Assembly: GCA_964413535.1 (NCBI GenBank)
Contig: CAYPTB010000063.1
Location: forward strand, 1 to 64,000
Direction: 5' to 3'
Origin: CAYPTB01 sp964413535
GTDB lineage: Bacteria > Planctomycetota > UBA1135 > GCA-002686595
DNA: 64,000 nucleotides
Shown: in pieces, positions 44,087 through 53,066 of the stretch
Numbering within the stretch: the first letter of the stretch is position 1
How the letters are laid out: every line of letters starts with the position of its first letter
Made by a program: the position numbers and the translations under genes
The notes under the pieces: model-generated
The model's input: the letters and a program-made list of their open reading frames with translations, nothing else
What the model was told of the DNA's origin: nothing
The model's database searches: none

Positions 44087-45143
44087 GGCGCAGGGCGTCG
44101 TCGACGCGCTCGAGGTTGGGCTCGTGGACGATCCCCACCTCCGTCACGATCGCGGTGACGAGTGCGGCGGGCGTCACGTCGAAAGCCGGGTTGAAGACGC
44201 GCACGCCTTCGGGCGCCGTGCGGCGGCCGAAGACCTCCGTCACTTCTTCGGCGGGCCGTTCCTCGATCGGGATCTCGGATCCGTCCGCGAGCGTCGGATC
44301 GAACGTCGAGAGCGGAGCCACGACGTAGAAGGGAACGCCGTTCGCGCGCGCCAACACGGCCACCGAGTACGTCCCGATCTTGTTGCACACGTCCCCGTTG
44401 CGCGCCACGCGGTCGGCGCCGACGAGCACCGCGTCGATGCGACCCTGGCGCAGCGCGCTCCCCGCGGCGCTGTCCGTGATCAAGGTGACGTCCACGCCCG
44501 CTTGCATGAGCTCCCAGGCGGTCAGGCGCGCGCCCTGGAGCAGGGGCCGCGTCTCGTCGGCGTACACGGCGATGTGCTTGCCTTGCCCCAGCGCGTGGTA
44601 GATGGGCGCGAGGGCCGTACCGCAGCCGGACGTGGCGAGTGCTCCCGCGTTGCAGTGCGTGAGCACCGTCGTTCCCGAGCGCAGGAGCTCCGCCCCGATG
44701 GCGCCGAGGCGCTCGCAGGTGTCGGCGTCCTCGCTCGCGATCGCGTGCGCTTCGGCGAAGAGCGCGTCGAGGATCCCGGGCGAAGTCCGGTTGGACGCCC
44801 GCTCGAGCGCCGCCCGCGCCACCATGCGATCGAGGGAGAAGAACAGGTTGACCGCGGTCGGGCGCGACTTCGCGAGCGTCGCCGCGGTCTCGCGCACGCG
44901 GCCGACGAGGTCGTCGGGATCGGAGCTGCTGGCGCCCTGGACGCCCAACAGCACTCCGAAGGCTGCGGCCACTCCGATCGCCGGCGCCCCGCGCACGGCC
45001 AGGCGTCGGATGGCGTCGACCATCTCGGCCACCGTGCGAATGTCGTGATAGCGGTGCTCGGCGGGCAGGAGCGTCTGCTCCACGATGCGCACGTGTCCGG
45101 GACGACCCCCTTCCCAGCGGATCGTCTCGATGGGGTGGACCAC
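44070..45143 (-). CDS. mtnA: S-methyl-5-thioribose-1-phosphate isomerase
   Basis: A 357-aa member of the eIF2B-like aldose-ketose isomerase family. RLAVRGAPAIGVAAAFG is the substrate-binding RGA motif. THCNAGALATSGCGTALAPI contains the catalytic Cys, VLVGADRVARNGDVCNKIGTY contains the catalytic Asp, and FYVVAPLSTFD follows. It converts methylthioribose-1-phosphate to methylthioribulose-1-phosphate in methionine salvage. It begins 7 nt after the purE stop, so it shares the purCE transcript. Confidence 0.92.
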   Translation of the reverse strand: MVHPIETIRWEGGRPGHVRIVEQTLLPAEHRYHDIRTVAEMVDAIRRLAVRGAPAIGVAAAFGVLLGVQGASSSDPDDLVGRVRETAATLAKSRPTAVNLFFSLDRMVARAALERASNRTSPGILDALFAEAHAIASEDADTCERLGAIGAELLRSGTTVLTHCNAGALATSGCGTALAPIYHALGQGKHIAVYADETRPLLQGARLTAWELMQAGVDVTLITDSAAGSALRQGRIDAVLVGADRVARNGDVCNKIGTYSVAVLARANGVPFYVVAPLSTFDPTLADGSEIPIEERPAEEVTEVFGRRTAPEGVRVFNPAFDVTPAALVTAIVTEVGIVHEPNLERVDDALRRGGRL

Positions 45144-45150
45144 GGTCGAG

Positions 45151-45648
45151 CTACCGTTCGAGGTCGGCGCGCAGGCGCTCGTCCTTCTCGAGGACCTTCT
45201 CGGCCTGGCGCCGTCGGAAGTCGGCCAGGCGGCGCGCCATGCCGCCGTCGGAGAGGGCGAGGATGCGCGCAGCGAAGAGCGCGGCGTTGGCCGGTCCGCC
45301 CCCGCCCACCGCGACGGAGACGACCGGGACTCCGCCCGGCATCTGGACGGTGGCGAGCAGCGCGTCGAGCCCTCCCAACGGCGGATTGTCCATCGGGATT
45401 CCGATGACGGGCAGGTCGGTGTGCGCGGCCACCACCCCGGCCAGGTGGGCCGCGCCGCCGGCGGCGCACAGGAAGACCTTCACACCGCGCTCGGGCGCGG
45501 TCGTCACGAACTCGACGAGCTCCGATGGAGTGCGGTGGGCCGAGAGCACGCGCGCTTCGAAGGCGACCTCGAGCTCCCGCAGATGGTCCACGCAGGCTTG
45601 GAGTCGCGGCAGGTCGGAGTCCGACCCCATCAGGAGCGCGACCTTCAC
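45151..45648 (-). CDS. purE: 5-(carboxyamino)imidazole ribonucleotide mutase
   Basis: A 165-aa class I PurE; the GTG at 45648 overlaps the purC stop (GTGA). MGSDSDLP near the start, SAHRTPSE, FLCAAGGAAHLAGVVA and GIPM...GGLDALLATVQMPGGVPV (given in parts) are all diagnostic. It converts N5-CAIR to CAIR in purine synthesis, normally with PurK, which is not in the window. PurC, the next enzyme in the pathway, is immediately upstream. Confidence 0.93.
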   Translation of the reverse strand: MKVALLMGSDSDLPRLQACVDHLRELEVAFEARVLSAHRTPSELVEFVTTAPERGVKVFLCAAGGAAHLAGVVAAHTDLPVIGIPMDNPPLGGLDALLATVQMPGGVPVVSVAVGGGGPANAALFAARILALSDGGMARRLADFRRRQAEKVLEKDERLRADLER

Positions 45649-46568
45649 GCCGGCACTCCCGCAGGCACCCCGCCCGTGATCTTCTCGCAGATCTCGAGGT
45701 AGCGCGCGGAAAGCTGCTCGACCAGCGCGCGCGGGAGGGCGGGCGGCGGCGGCTCCTTGTTCCAGTCGAGCGTCTCGAGGTGGTCGCGCAGGATCTGCTT
45801 GTCGTAGCTCGGCTGGTTCTGGCCGGTGCGGTAGTGCTCCCGCGGCCAGAAGCGCGAGCTGTCCGGCGTCAGCGCCTCGTCGATCAACAGGAGCTCGTCC
45901 TCCACCCGGCCGAACTCGAACTTCGTGTCGGCCAGCAGGATGCCGAGGGGAGCGAGGACCTCGCTCCCGCGCGCGAAGAGCGCGAGGGAAGCCTCCCGTG
46001 CGCGCTCGAAGCAGGCCGCGCCGACGCGCTCGCGCGCTTGCGCGTGCGTCAAGGGCAGGTCGTGGACGTGGTCCTTCGTCGTGGGGGTGAGGATCGGCTC
46101 GGGGAGCTCGCCGCAGAACTCGATGCCCGCCGGCAGCTCGATCCCACACACCGTTCCCTGCCGTTGGTACTCCTTCCAACCCGAGCCGGCGACGTAGCCG
46201 CGCACGACCCACTCGACCGTCGTCGGCACCGCCCTCCGAACGAGCATCACGCGTCCCTGCAGGAGCTCCTGCTCCCGCGCTCCGAGGCCGGACAGGCAGT
46301 CGATCGAGGTCGAGACCATGTGATTGGGCAGGATGTCGCGCGTCGTGTCGAACCAGTACGCGGCGATCGCGTTGAGGACCCGACCCTTGTGGGGGATGCC
46401 CTCGCGCATCTCGACGTCGAAGGCGGAGACGCGGTCGCTGATGACGAAGAGCAGGTGATCGGCGTCGTAGCGATAGACGTCGCGCACCTTGCCGGAGGAG
46501 ACGAGCTCGAGGCCCGCCAGCTCGGGGACCCTCCCCGAATAGACGTGGTCAGCGTGTCGGTCGTTCAT
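45645..46568 (-). CDS. purC: Phosphoribosylaminoimidazole-succinocarboxamide synthase
   Basis: A 307-aa SAICAR synthetase from ATG 46568, the longer ~300-aa type. SSGKVRDVYRYD and ISDRVSAFDVEMREGIPHKG are the N-terminal signatures. VVRGYVAGSGWKEYQ and ILTPTTKDHVHD are the ATP/substrate region, and LADTKFEFG with EALTPDSSRFWP mark the C-terminal half. It condenses CAIR with aspartate. It is the first gene of a minus-strand operon continuing through purE, mtnA and the sulfatase-like gene, and is divergent from aroA with only 45 bp between starts. Confidence 0.94.
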   Translation of the reverse strand: MNDRHADHVYSGRVPELAGLELVSSGKVRDVYRYDADHLLFVISDRVSAFDVEMREGIPHKGRVLNAIAAYWFDTTRDILPNHMVSTSIDCLSGLGAREQELLQGRVMLVRRAVPTTVEWVVRGYVAGSGWKEYQRQGTVCGIELPAGIEFCGELPEPILTPTTKDHVHDLPLTHAQARERVGAACFERAREASLALFARGSEVLAPLGILLADTKFEFGRVEDELLLIDEALTPDSSRFWPREHYRTGQNQPSYDKQILRDHLETLDWNKEPPPPALPRALVEQLSARYLEICEKITGGVPAGVPA

Positions 46569-46613
46569 CGGTGCAAAGCTTCGGATTTCCGTGCGGAGAA
46601 CGCGGGAGGGAGT

Positions 46614-48017
46614 ATGGCAAGCGCTCTGGATGACTACAATTCGCTCGCCATGAGCTTCGACGCGAGTGCCTCCGACACGAGCGAGCGTCGAGGCTTCGTT
46701 CCCGGCGGGACCCTCGGCGGATCGTTCCGCCCCGAGGGCTCGAAGTCGCTGGCCCAGCGCATGCTCGTGATCGCATCGCTCGCGGAAGGCGAGACCCAGC
46801 TCGCACACGTGCCCTCCGCTCAGGACGTCGTCGCGACTCGCTCGTTGCTCGGCGCGTGCGGTGTGAAGACCTCGGAATCGAAGGGCGTCGTCAAGGTCGA
46901 AGGGCGTCCCGGGAGCAAGGGCGGTTGGTCGCCGGCGAATCCCCTGTCACCGGGCGAATCGGGCACGCTCGCGCGCTTCTCCGCCGCGGTCCTGGCGCTC
47001 GCGGGTCCGCCCGGTCGTCACGCGCGGATCGTGCCAAAGGACACGCTTCGCCGCCGTCAGAGCGGCTCGCTGTTCCGAGCCCTCGCCGGCGCGGGAGTGG
47101 GGTGCGAGTTCGAGGGGATCGAAGGCGGCTTCGCCGTGCAATTGCGCTCCGCCGAGCCTCCGGCCGACGTCTTCCTCGAGGACCCCGGATCGAGCCAGGA
47201 GGTGAGCGGGTTGCTCATCGCGCTCGCAGCGCGCACCGGTCGCTTCCACCTGCACGTGCGCGGTGACGTCCCGAGCATGCCGTACGTGGAGATGACCGCG
47301 CGCGTGCTCGAGCGTTTCGGCGCGCGCGTGCAACTGTGGAACAACTCGGAGGGTGTGCTGATCTCGATCGAGGGCCCGCTCACCGCACCCAACGAAGTGA
47401 TCGAGGTCGAGCCCGACGCTTCCACGGCCGGCGCCGCTCTGGCCGCGGCGTGCATCAGCGGCGGCGAGCTCGAGATCGAGGGGCTCGGCGAAGGCTCGGT
47501 GCAGGGCGACGTGCGCGTGATCGAGCACCTCCAGGCGTTCGGTTGCGAAGGGACGCGCGAGATCGGTCGCCTGTGGGCGCGCGGAGAGCCCAAGCAGGGG
47601 GCCGAGATCGACCTCGCGCGCGAGCCGGACCTCGCGCCGGTGGCCGTCGCGGTCGCGGCGGCGGCTGCGGTGCGCCACGAGTGCGAGAGCCTCTTGCGCG
47701 GCCTGCACACGCTCCCGGGCAAGGAGAGCAATCGCATCCGAGTGCTGGCGCGCGGCCTGCATGCGATCGGTCTCACGGCGGAGGCCGGCGCGGACTTCCT
47801 CGCGATCGGACCGCCGCGCGCGGGCGCGGAGACTCCCGTCCAGCCGCCGATCGTCCTCGATCCACAGGGCGACCATCGCATGGCCTTCGCCTTCGCGTTC
47901 CTCGGCCTGGTGCGCGAAGGCGTGTACGTCTCCGACCCGGGCTGCGTGGCGAAGTCCTGGCCGTCCTTCTGGACCGACCTCGAAACCCTGGGCGCGAAGT
48001 CCGGCGCGCGCGTCTAG
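46614..48017 (+). CDS. aroA: 3-phosphoshikimate 1-carboxyvinyltransferase (EPSP synthase)
   Basis: A 467-aa EPSP synthase. GGGAGGG just before ATG 46614 supports that start, but ATG 46650 is also possible: TACAAT at 46635-46640 resembles a -10 element and would give a nearly leaderless message. FRPEGSKSLAQRMLVIASLAEGE, read as two blocks, holds the phosphate-binding GSKS. SPGESGTLARFSAAVLAL is the PEP-binding region, and GDHRMAFAFAF near the C-terminus carries the catalytic residues. It makes EPSP in aromatic amino acid synthesis. galE follows after 14 nt. Confidence 0.92.
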   Translation: MASALDDYNSLAMSFDASASDTSERRGFVPGGTLGGSFRPEGSKSLAQRMLVIASLAEGETQLAHVPSAQDVVATRSLLGACGVKTSESKGVVKVEGRPGSKGGWSPANPLSPGESGTLARFSAAVLALAGPPGRHARIVPKDTLRRRQSGSLFRALAGAGVGCEFEGIEGGFAVQLRSAEPPADVFLEDPGSSQEVSGLLIALAARTGRFHLHVRGDVPSMPYVEMTARVLERFGARVQLWNNSEGVLISIEGPLTAPNEVIEVEPDASTAGAALAAACISGGELEIEGLGEGSVQGDVRVIEHLQAFGCEGTREIGRLWARGEPKQGAEIDLAREPDLAPVAVAVAAAAAVRHECESLLRGLHTLPGKESNRIRVLARGLHAIGLTAEAGADFLAIGPPRAGAETPVQPPIVLDPQGDHRMAFAFAFLGLVREGVYVSDPGCVAKSWPSFWTDLETLGAKSGARV

Positions 48018-48031
48018 AGCGGCCCGGGACC

Positions 48032-49060
48032 ATGTCCTCTCCTTCCGTTCCCGCGGCGTCCGTTCCCACGGGACCGGTGCTCGTCGTGGGCGGAGCGGGG
48101 TACATCGGGAGCCACACGGTTCGGCTCCTCGCACGCCGGAGCGTTCCGACGGTCGTGGCCGACAACCTCTCGACGGGACACAGGGGCGTGGTGTCCGTTC
48201 CGTTCGAGGAGGTGGATCTCGGCGATCGGGCGGCGCTCGCCGCCGTCTTCGCGAAGCACCGTCCGAGCGCGGTCGTGCACTTCGCCGCCAAGTGCTACGT
48301 GGGCGAATCGGTCGAGAACCCGGCCAAGTACTACCGCGAGAACGTGTGCTTCACCTGGAACCTGCTCGAGGAGATGCGCGCCGCGGGCTGTCGCGACATC
48401 GTCTTCTCGTCGAGCTGCGCGACCTACGGGGCGCCGCGCGAGATCCCGATGCCGGACACGCACCCGCAGGAGCCGATCTCGCCCTACGGGAGGACGAAGC
48501 TCCACATGGAGCACATGATGGAGGACTACGGGCGCGCGTACGGCATGCGCACGGCTGCGCTGCGCTACTTCAACGCGGCGGGCGCGTCGAAGGACGGCGA
48601 CCTGGGCGAGGTGCACGATCCGGAGACGCACCTGATCCCGCTCGTGCTCGCGGTCGCGCAGGAGAAGCGCCGAGAGATCCTCGTCTTCGGCGACGACTAC
48701 GACACGCCCGACGGGACCTGCATCCGCGACTACATCCACGTCGAGGACCTGGCCGACGCGCACCTGCGCGCCCTCGCTTACCTGCAATCGGGGCGGGAGC
48801 GCATCGCCTGCAACCTGGGCACGGGCAGCGGTTACTCGGTCCTCGAGGTGATCGAGAAGGCGCGCGAAGTGACGGGACGAGCGATCTCGGTGCGCGTCGT
48901 GGCTCGGCGACCCGGCGACCCGGCGAGGCTCGTGAGCGGCGGCACGCACGCGGGAGCGGAGCTCGGGTGGAAGCCCGTCGCGTCGGGGATCGAGGAGATC
49001 CTCGCCGACGCCTGGCGCTTCCACACCAGTCATCCGAGGGGCTTCGAGGGCGCGGGATGA
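48032..49060 (+). CDS. galE: UDP-glucose 4-epimerase
   Basis: A 342-aa SDR. VVGGAGYIGSHTVRLL is the Rossmann motif. FAAKCYVGESVENPAKYY, SSSCATYG, SPYGRTK (catalytic Tyr/Lys), RYFNAAGA and GTCIRDYIHVEDLA are all GalE hallmarks. It interconverts UDP-glucose and UDP-galactose for envelope glycans. An extra ~15 Ser/Pro/Val-rich residues precede the Rossmann fold, so the true start could be slightly downstream. The stop overlaps the next ATG (ATGA). Confidence 0.92.
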   Translation: MSSPSVPAASVPTGPVLVVGGAGYIGSHTVRLLARRSVPTVVADNLSTGHRGVVSVPFEEVDLGDRAALAAVFAKHRPSAVVHFAAKCYVGESVENPAKYYRENVCFTWNLLEEMRAAGCRDIVFSSSCATYGAPREIPMPDTHPQEPISPYGRTKLHMEHMMEDYGRAYGMRTAALRYFNAAGASKDGDLGEVHDPETHLIPLVLAVAQEKRREILVFGDDYDTPDGTCIRDYIHVEDLADAHLRALAYLQSGRERIACNLGTGSGYSVLEVIEKAREVTGRAISVRVVARRPGDPARLVSGGTHAGAELGWKPVASGIEEILADAWRFHTSHPRGFEGAG

Positions 49061-49851
49061 CCGCGGGCGGAGCGGAGCTCGTCGTGCTGGGCGCCGGCTC
49101 CATCCTGCCCCGCCCGGGCTACGGGTGTGCGGGCTATGCGCTGTGTCCGGAGCCGGGGGGAGAGGTGACGCTCTTCGATTGCGGACCGGGCAGCGTGCGC
49201 GCGCTCGGGCCCGCGGGGATCGAGCTCACGCGCGTGCGACGTGTCGTGCTGAGCCACTTCCACCCCGATCACTGTCTCGACGTGCTCGCGCTCCTGTTCG
49301 CGCGACGCAATCCGGCGTTGCGGGAGGTGCCGCCGCTCGAGCTCATCGGTCCCGTCGGCCTGCGGCGCATCCTCGCCGGCGGAGCCGCGGCGTTCGGGCG
49401 CTGGGTCGAGGATCCACGCGCGAGCGTGTGCGAGGTCGAGCTCGACGCGCGCGGGCGGGCGCACCTCGTGCGCGGCGAGGTGCGCGGCGAGCTCGAGCTC
49501 GATTGTGCCGCGACGGGTCACTCGCCCGAGGCCCTCGCCTGGCGCGTGACGTCTCCGGGCTGGAGCTTCGCCTACAGCGGCGATACGCCCGAGAACCCCG
49601 ACGTGGCCGAGCTCGCACGCGAGGTCGGCCTGTTCGTCGTCGAGTGCTCGTTCCCCGACGAGCAGGCCGTTCCGAGCCATCTCTCGCCGCAGAGCGCCGG
49701 ACGCATGGCCGAGCTCGCGCGCTGCCGACGGCTCGTGCTCACGCACTTCTATCCCGAGATGGATCCGGACCTGGCGGTGATGGGAGCTCGAGGGTTCTAT
49801 GGGGGGCCCATCGCAGCGGCGCGCGACGGAGCGCGCTTCGAGCTCGCGTAG
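49057..49851 (+). CDS. Metallo-beta-lactamase-fold hydrolase
   Basis: A 264-aa MBL-fold protein coupled to galE. SHFHPDH at residues 66-72 is the HxHxDH dinuclear metal site, TLFDCGPGS precedes it, YSGDTPEN supplies the bridging Asp, and LTHFYPE the last His. The arrangement resembles ribonuclease Z/phosphodiesterase-like small MBL hydrolases, yet the substrate cannot be inferred. It is followed by the M28 peptidase gene after 24 nt. Confidence 0.85.
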   Translation: MTAGGAELVVLGAGSILPRPGYGCAGYALCPEPGGEVTLFDCGPGSVRALGPAGIELTRVRRVVLSHFHPDHCLDVLALLFARRNPALREVPPLELIGPVGLRRILAGGAAAFGRWVEDPRASVCEVELDARGRAHLVRGEVRGELELDCAATGHSPEALAWRVTSPGWSFAYSGDTPENPDVAELAREVGLFVVECSFPDEQAVPSHLSPQSAGRMAELARCRRLVLTHFYPEMDPDLAVMGARGFYGGPIAAARDGARFELA

Positions 49852-49875
49852 CCACCCGCGCCCTCCCTTGGCAGA

Positions 49876-51471
49876 ATGCGCGGGATGAGACCTTCGCTTA
49901 CCTCGGGCGTCGTCGCTGTCTGCGCGCTCGTCGCCCTCGGGTCGGCCGCGGGCGACCCGGTCCACGGGAAGGGCTTCGCGACGATCGACGAGAAGGATCT
50001 CCGCGCGCACGTGGTCTTCCTTGCCTCGCCCGAGCTCGAGGGCCGCGACACGCCCAGCGCCGGTCTCGAGCGCGCCGCAGAGTACGCCGCCCTGCGCTTC
50101 CGCGCCGCGGGGCTCGAGGACATCGCCGGGAAGACGGAGGGGTACCTCTGGACCTACGAGCAGGAGCGCGCCTTTCCCGACGTGCCGATCGCGATCCCGC
50201 TGCCCGAGGGCTGCGAGCTCACGTTCAGGAGCGAGGTCGCAGGCGAGCAGCAGGTCTTCACCTACGGACAGGACTACGTCCCCGTTCCCGGCGGCGGGGG
50301 CAAGGGCATCGGCGAGCCGATCTTCCTGGGTTTCGGGATCGACTCCGAGAAGGAGCCCTACAACGATCTCAAGGGGACGGCTTGGCGCGGCAAGGTGGCG
50401 GTGATCCTGGAGGGCGAGCCGCGGCACAAGCGCATGTTCGACGGCGAGGAGCTGACGAGCGAGGGCGACCTCTACCGCAAGCTCGAAAGGCTCGAGGAAG
50501 GTGGCGTCGTCGGCGTGCTCGTGGTGCGGCGCCCACCGGCGCTTGACCGCAAGCGCGAGCCGCTGGAGGCGACGCCGCTCTCGTTCCGGCACACCTGGGC
50601 GAACTTCGAGGAGCACGAGCCGCCCGTCGTGCGGCCCTTCCGGATCCCGGCGCTCGAGATCAGTGCGGCCGCGGCCGAGCGCATCGTCGGCCAAGACGTG
50701 CTCCTCCTGGCCGAGGACATGGACAAACGGGCGAAGCCCGTGCGCGTCGAGCTCCCCGGCCGCGAGGTCGTCGTCGCGAGCTCGAGCCGCACCGGCAAGG
50801 TCCAAGTGAACAACGTCGTCGGCGTGCTGCGCGGCAGCGACCCGGCCCTGGCGGAGCAGTACGTCGTGATCGGGGCGCACTACGACCATCTGGGCGTCGA
50901 TCCCTGGGGCCGCATCGGCATGGGTGCCGACGACAACGCATCGGGGACGGCGGCGGTGTTGGAATTGGTCGACGCCTTCGCCGTCGCGCGACCGGCGCGC
51001 TCGATCCTGGCGGTGCTCTTCGCCGGCGAGGAGGACGGTCTCTTGGGGAGCCGGGCGTTTTGCGCCAATCCGCCCGTGCCTGTCGAGCAGATGGTCCTGA
51101 TGCTGAACGCCGACATGCTGGGCCAGGGCGAGGCCGCCGAGGTCCTCGTGCTCGGGGTCGACCGCAATCCCGCTTTGGAGGACGTGATCGAGCGCGCGCA
51201 GAAGCTCGCTCAGACGCGCATCAAGAAGGTCGTGACGAACCGCGGGGTCGAACTCTTCGAGCGCTCGGACCACTTTCCCTTCCACCAGGCCGGAGTCCCG
51301 GCGCTGTTCTTCTTCGAGGGCTGGCCGATGACGAACAACAAGGACTATCACATCTACACCGACACGATCGAGCGCTTGGACCTGGACAAGGTCACGCGCT
51401 CGGTGCGCTTGATGTTCAACGTCGCATGGATCGTCGCGAACGACGCGGAACGACCGCCACGACCGCGCTGA
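49876..51471 (+). CDS. Exported M28-family zinc aminopeptidase
   Basis: A 531-aa protein with a signal peptide (VVAVCALVALGSAAG; starts at Met1 or Met4 are both possible). A PA-like insert occupies roughly residues 120-300. The catalytic domain shows HYDHLG (zinc His ~335), GADDNASGTA (bridging zinc Asp), GEEDGLLGS (catalytic Glu pair ~385), NADMLG and SDHFPF, i.e. a full co-catalytic zinc set. It likely trims peptides outside the cytoplasm. The PBP4 gene start lies inside its last 46 nt. Confidence 0.88.
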   Translation: MRGMRPSLTSGVVAVCALVALGSAAGDPVHGKGFATIDEKDLRAHVVFLASPELEGRDTPSAGLERAAEYAALRFRAAGLEDIAGKTEGYLWTYEQERAFPDVPIAIPLPEGCELTFRSEVAGEQQVFTYGQDYVPVPGGGGKGIGEPIFLGFGIDSEKEPYNDLKGTAWRGKVAVILEGEPRHKRMFDGEELTSEGDLYRKLERLEEGGVVGVLVVRRPPALDRKREPLEATPLSFRHTWANFEEHEPPVVRPFRIPALEISAAAAERIVGQDVLLLAEDMDKRAKPVRVELPGREVVVASSSRTGKVQVNNVVGVLRGSDPALAEQYVVIGAHYDHLGVDPWGRIGMGADDNASGTAAVLELVDAFAVARPARSILAVLFAGEEDGLLGSRAFCANPPVPVEQMVLMLNADMLGQGEAAEVLVLGVDRNPALEDVIERAQKLAQTRIKKVVTNRGVELFERSDHFPFHQAGVPALFFFEGWPMTNNKDYHIYTDTIERLDLDKVTRSVRLMFNVAWIVANDAERPPRPR

Positions 51472-53066
51472 CGGCGTGCTGCGCGGTGCTCGCGCTCGTC
51501 GCGGGCTGCTCGGAAGCGGACGTCGTGCGCGCCGCGCCGGCGGATCCGAGCGCCGTTTTGGAGCCGGCGACGCCCTGGATCTCCACGCCCCCGCCCTTGC
51601 GCCCGGCCATCGATGCGGTGCTCGAGGCGGACCTGGGCGCCATCGTGGCCGAGGCCGTGGCGTGCGCGGCCGCGTCGAGTGGCGTCGCTCCCGCGCTCGT
51701 GCGCGTGTCCGTTCACGCCAGCGACCGGGACACGGGCGAGGTCGTGGTCGCGCGCGCGGACGAAGTACCCATGCGCCCGGCGTCGTGCTTGAAGCTCCTC
51801 ACGACGGCGGCCGCGCTCGTTCTGCTCGGCCCGGACGGATCCTTGGTCACGGGCTTCGACGCGCTCGGCCCGATTCGCTCCGGCGCAGTCGGAGGCGGAG
51901 TGCTGGAGGGCGATCTGGTCGTCCGCGCGGGGGGCGATCCGATCTACGCCGGCCCGCACGCGGGCGAGGTGGCCGAGCGTCTCGACGCGGCGGCGGCTGC
52001 GCTCGCGCGGCTCGGCATCACGCGCATCGCCGGGGACCTCGTCCTCGACCTCGGCTCGTTCCCCGAACCTGCTCCCGCTCCGGAGTGGCCCGATCCGACG
52101 CAGCACTGGCAGGAGTACTGCGCGCTCGCGGCGGGGCTCACGGTCAACGCGGGGATCCTGTGTACTCGCGTGCTCCCGACGAGCGTGGGAGCGCCGGCGC
52201 GCATCGAGGTGTGGCCGAGTCCCCACGGTCTCGCGACGCGCTACACGACGAAGACCGCGGCCGGATCCGTGAACGACGTGCGTGTCGGAGCCACGCACAG
52301 CGCGGTGACGGTCGCCGGGGAGATCGGGATCTCGCTCCCCGAGGTCACGGCGGAGTTCGCGCATCCCGATCCGATCCTGATGTTCGCGAGCGCGTGGTGC
52401 GCGGCGCTCGAGCGCGCGGGAATCGCGCTGGCGGGGGAAACGCGCCGCGCGAGATCCGTCGAACCGGCGGGAGAACGCCTGTACACCCTGCGATCGACGC
52501 TCTTGTCGACGCTCGAGCCGATCAATGCGTGGTCCGTGAACAGCGTCGCCGACCAGGTGTTCTTCGCGACGGCGCTGCAGGCGCGCGGCAGCGCGACGCG
52601 CGAAGCCGGTCACTCCGCCGTCGCCTCCGCGCTCGAGCGGCTCGGCGTGTCCACGAGCGGATTCGTGCAGGTGGACGGCTCGGGGCTCTCGCGCGCGAAC
52701 CGCGTTTCGGCGCGGCAACTCGCGGCTCTGCTCGGCGCCGTGCTGGCCCTCGACGAGAAGACGCGCGACGCCTACCTCGGCTCGCTGGCCGTCGCAGGCG
52801 AATCCGGGACGCTGGTGCAGCGCATGCGTTCGGGCCCGGCGCGCGGGCGCGTCTTCGCGAAGACCGGCTGGATCGGCGGGACGTCGACGCTCGCCGGGCT
52901 GGTGCGCTCGTTGGACGGCTGCGAGTACGTGTTCGCCGTCCTCGTCGAGTACCCGGCGTCGGCTTCGGGACTCAACACGCATTGCTTCAAGCCCATGCAC
53001 GACGCGATCGCGGAGCGACTCGTCCTGGGCCGCAGCGAGAAGCGGCCGCGGACCGCTGGGCAGTGA
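51426..53066 (+). CDS. dacB: D-alanyl-D-alanine carboxypeptidase/endopeptidase (PBP4, peptidase S13), lipoprotein
   Basis: A 546-aa class C penicillin-binding protein starting at ATG 51426, within the end of the M28 gene. The leader ALTACCAVLALVAGC (Cys28) is a lipobox. SCLK (Ser120-Lys123) is the SxxK motif, SVNSVADQ the SxN motif, and KTGWIGG the KTG motif, so the enzyme should be active. It trims or cleaves peptidoglycan cross-links, which indicates this organism makes peptidoglycan. The 46-nt overlap suggests translational coupling with the peptidase. Confidence 0.88.
   Translation: MDRRERRGTTATTALTACCAVLALVAGCSEADVVRAAPADPSAVLEPATPWISTPPPLRPAIDAVLEADLGAIVAEAVACAAASSGVAPALVRVSVHASDRDTGEVVVARADEVPMRPASCLKLLTTAAALVLLGPDGSLVTGFDALGPIRSGAVGGGVLEGDLVVRAGGDPIYAGPHAGEVAERLDAAAAALARLGITRIAGDLVLDLGSFPEPAPAPEWPDPTQHWQEYCALAAGLTVNAGILCTRVLPTSVGAPARIEVWPSPHGLATRYTTKTAAGSVNDVRVGATHSAVTVAGEIGISLPEVTAEFAHPDPILMFASAWCAALERAGIALAGETRRARSVEPAGERLYTLRSTLLSTLEPINAWSVNSVADQVFFATALQARGSATREAGHSAVASALERLGVSTSGFVQVDGSGLSRANRVSARQLAALLGAVLALDEKTRDAYLGSLAVAGESGTLVQRMRSGPARGRVFAKTGWIGGTSTLAGLVRSLDGCEYVFAVLVEYPASASGLNTHCFKPMHDAIAERLVLGRSEKRPRTAGQ

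Noticed and set aside
46650..48017. ATG 46650 as the aroA start
   Set aside because: Possible, given TACAAT just upstream, but ATG 46614 has a good GGGAGGG ribosome-binding site, so the longer form was kept and the alternative noted.
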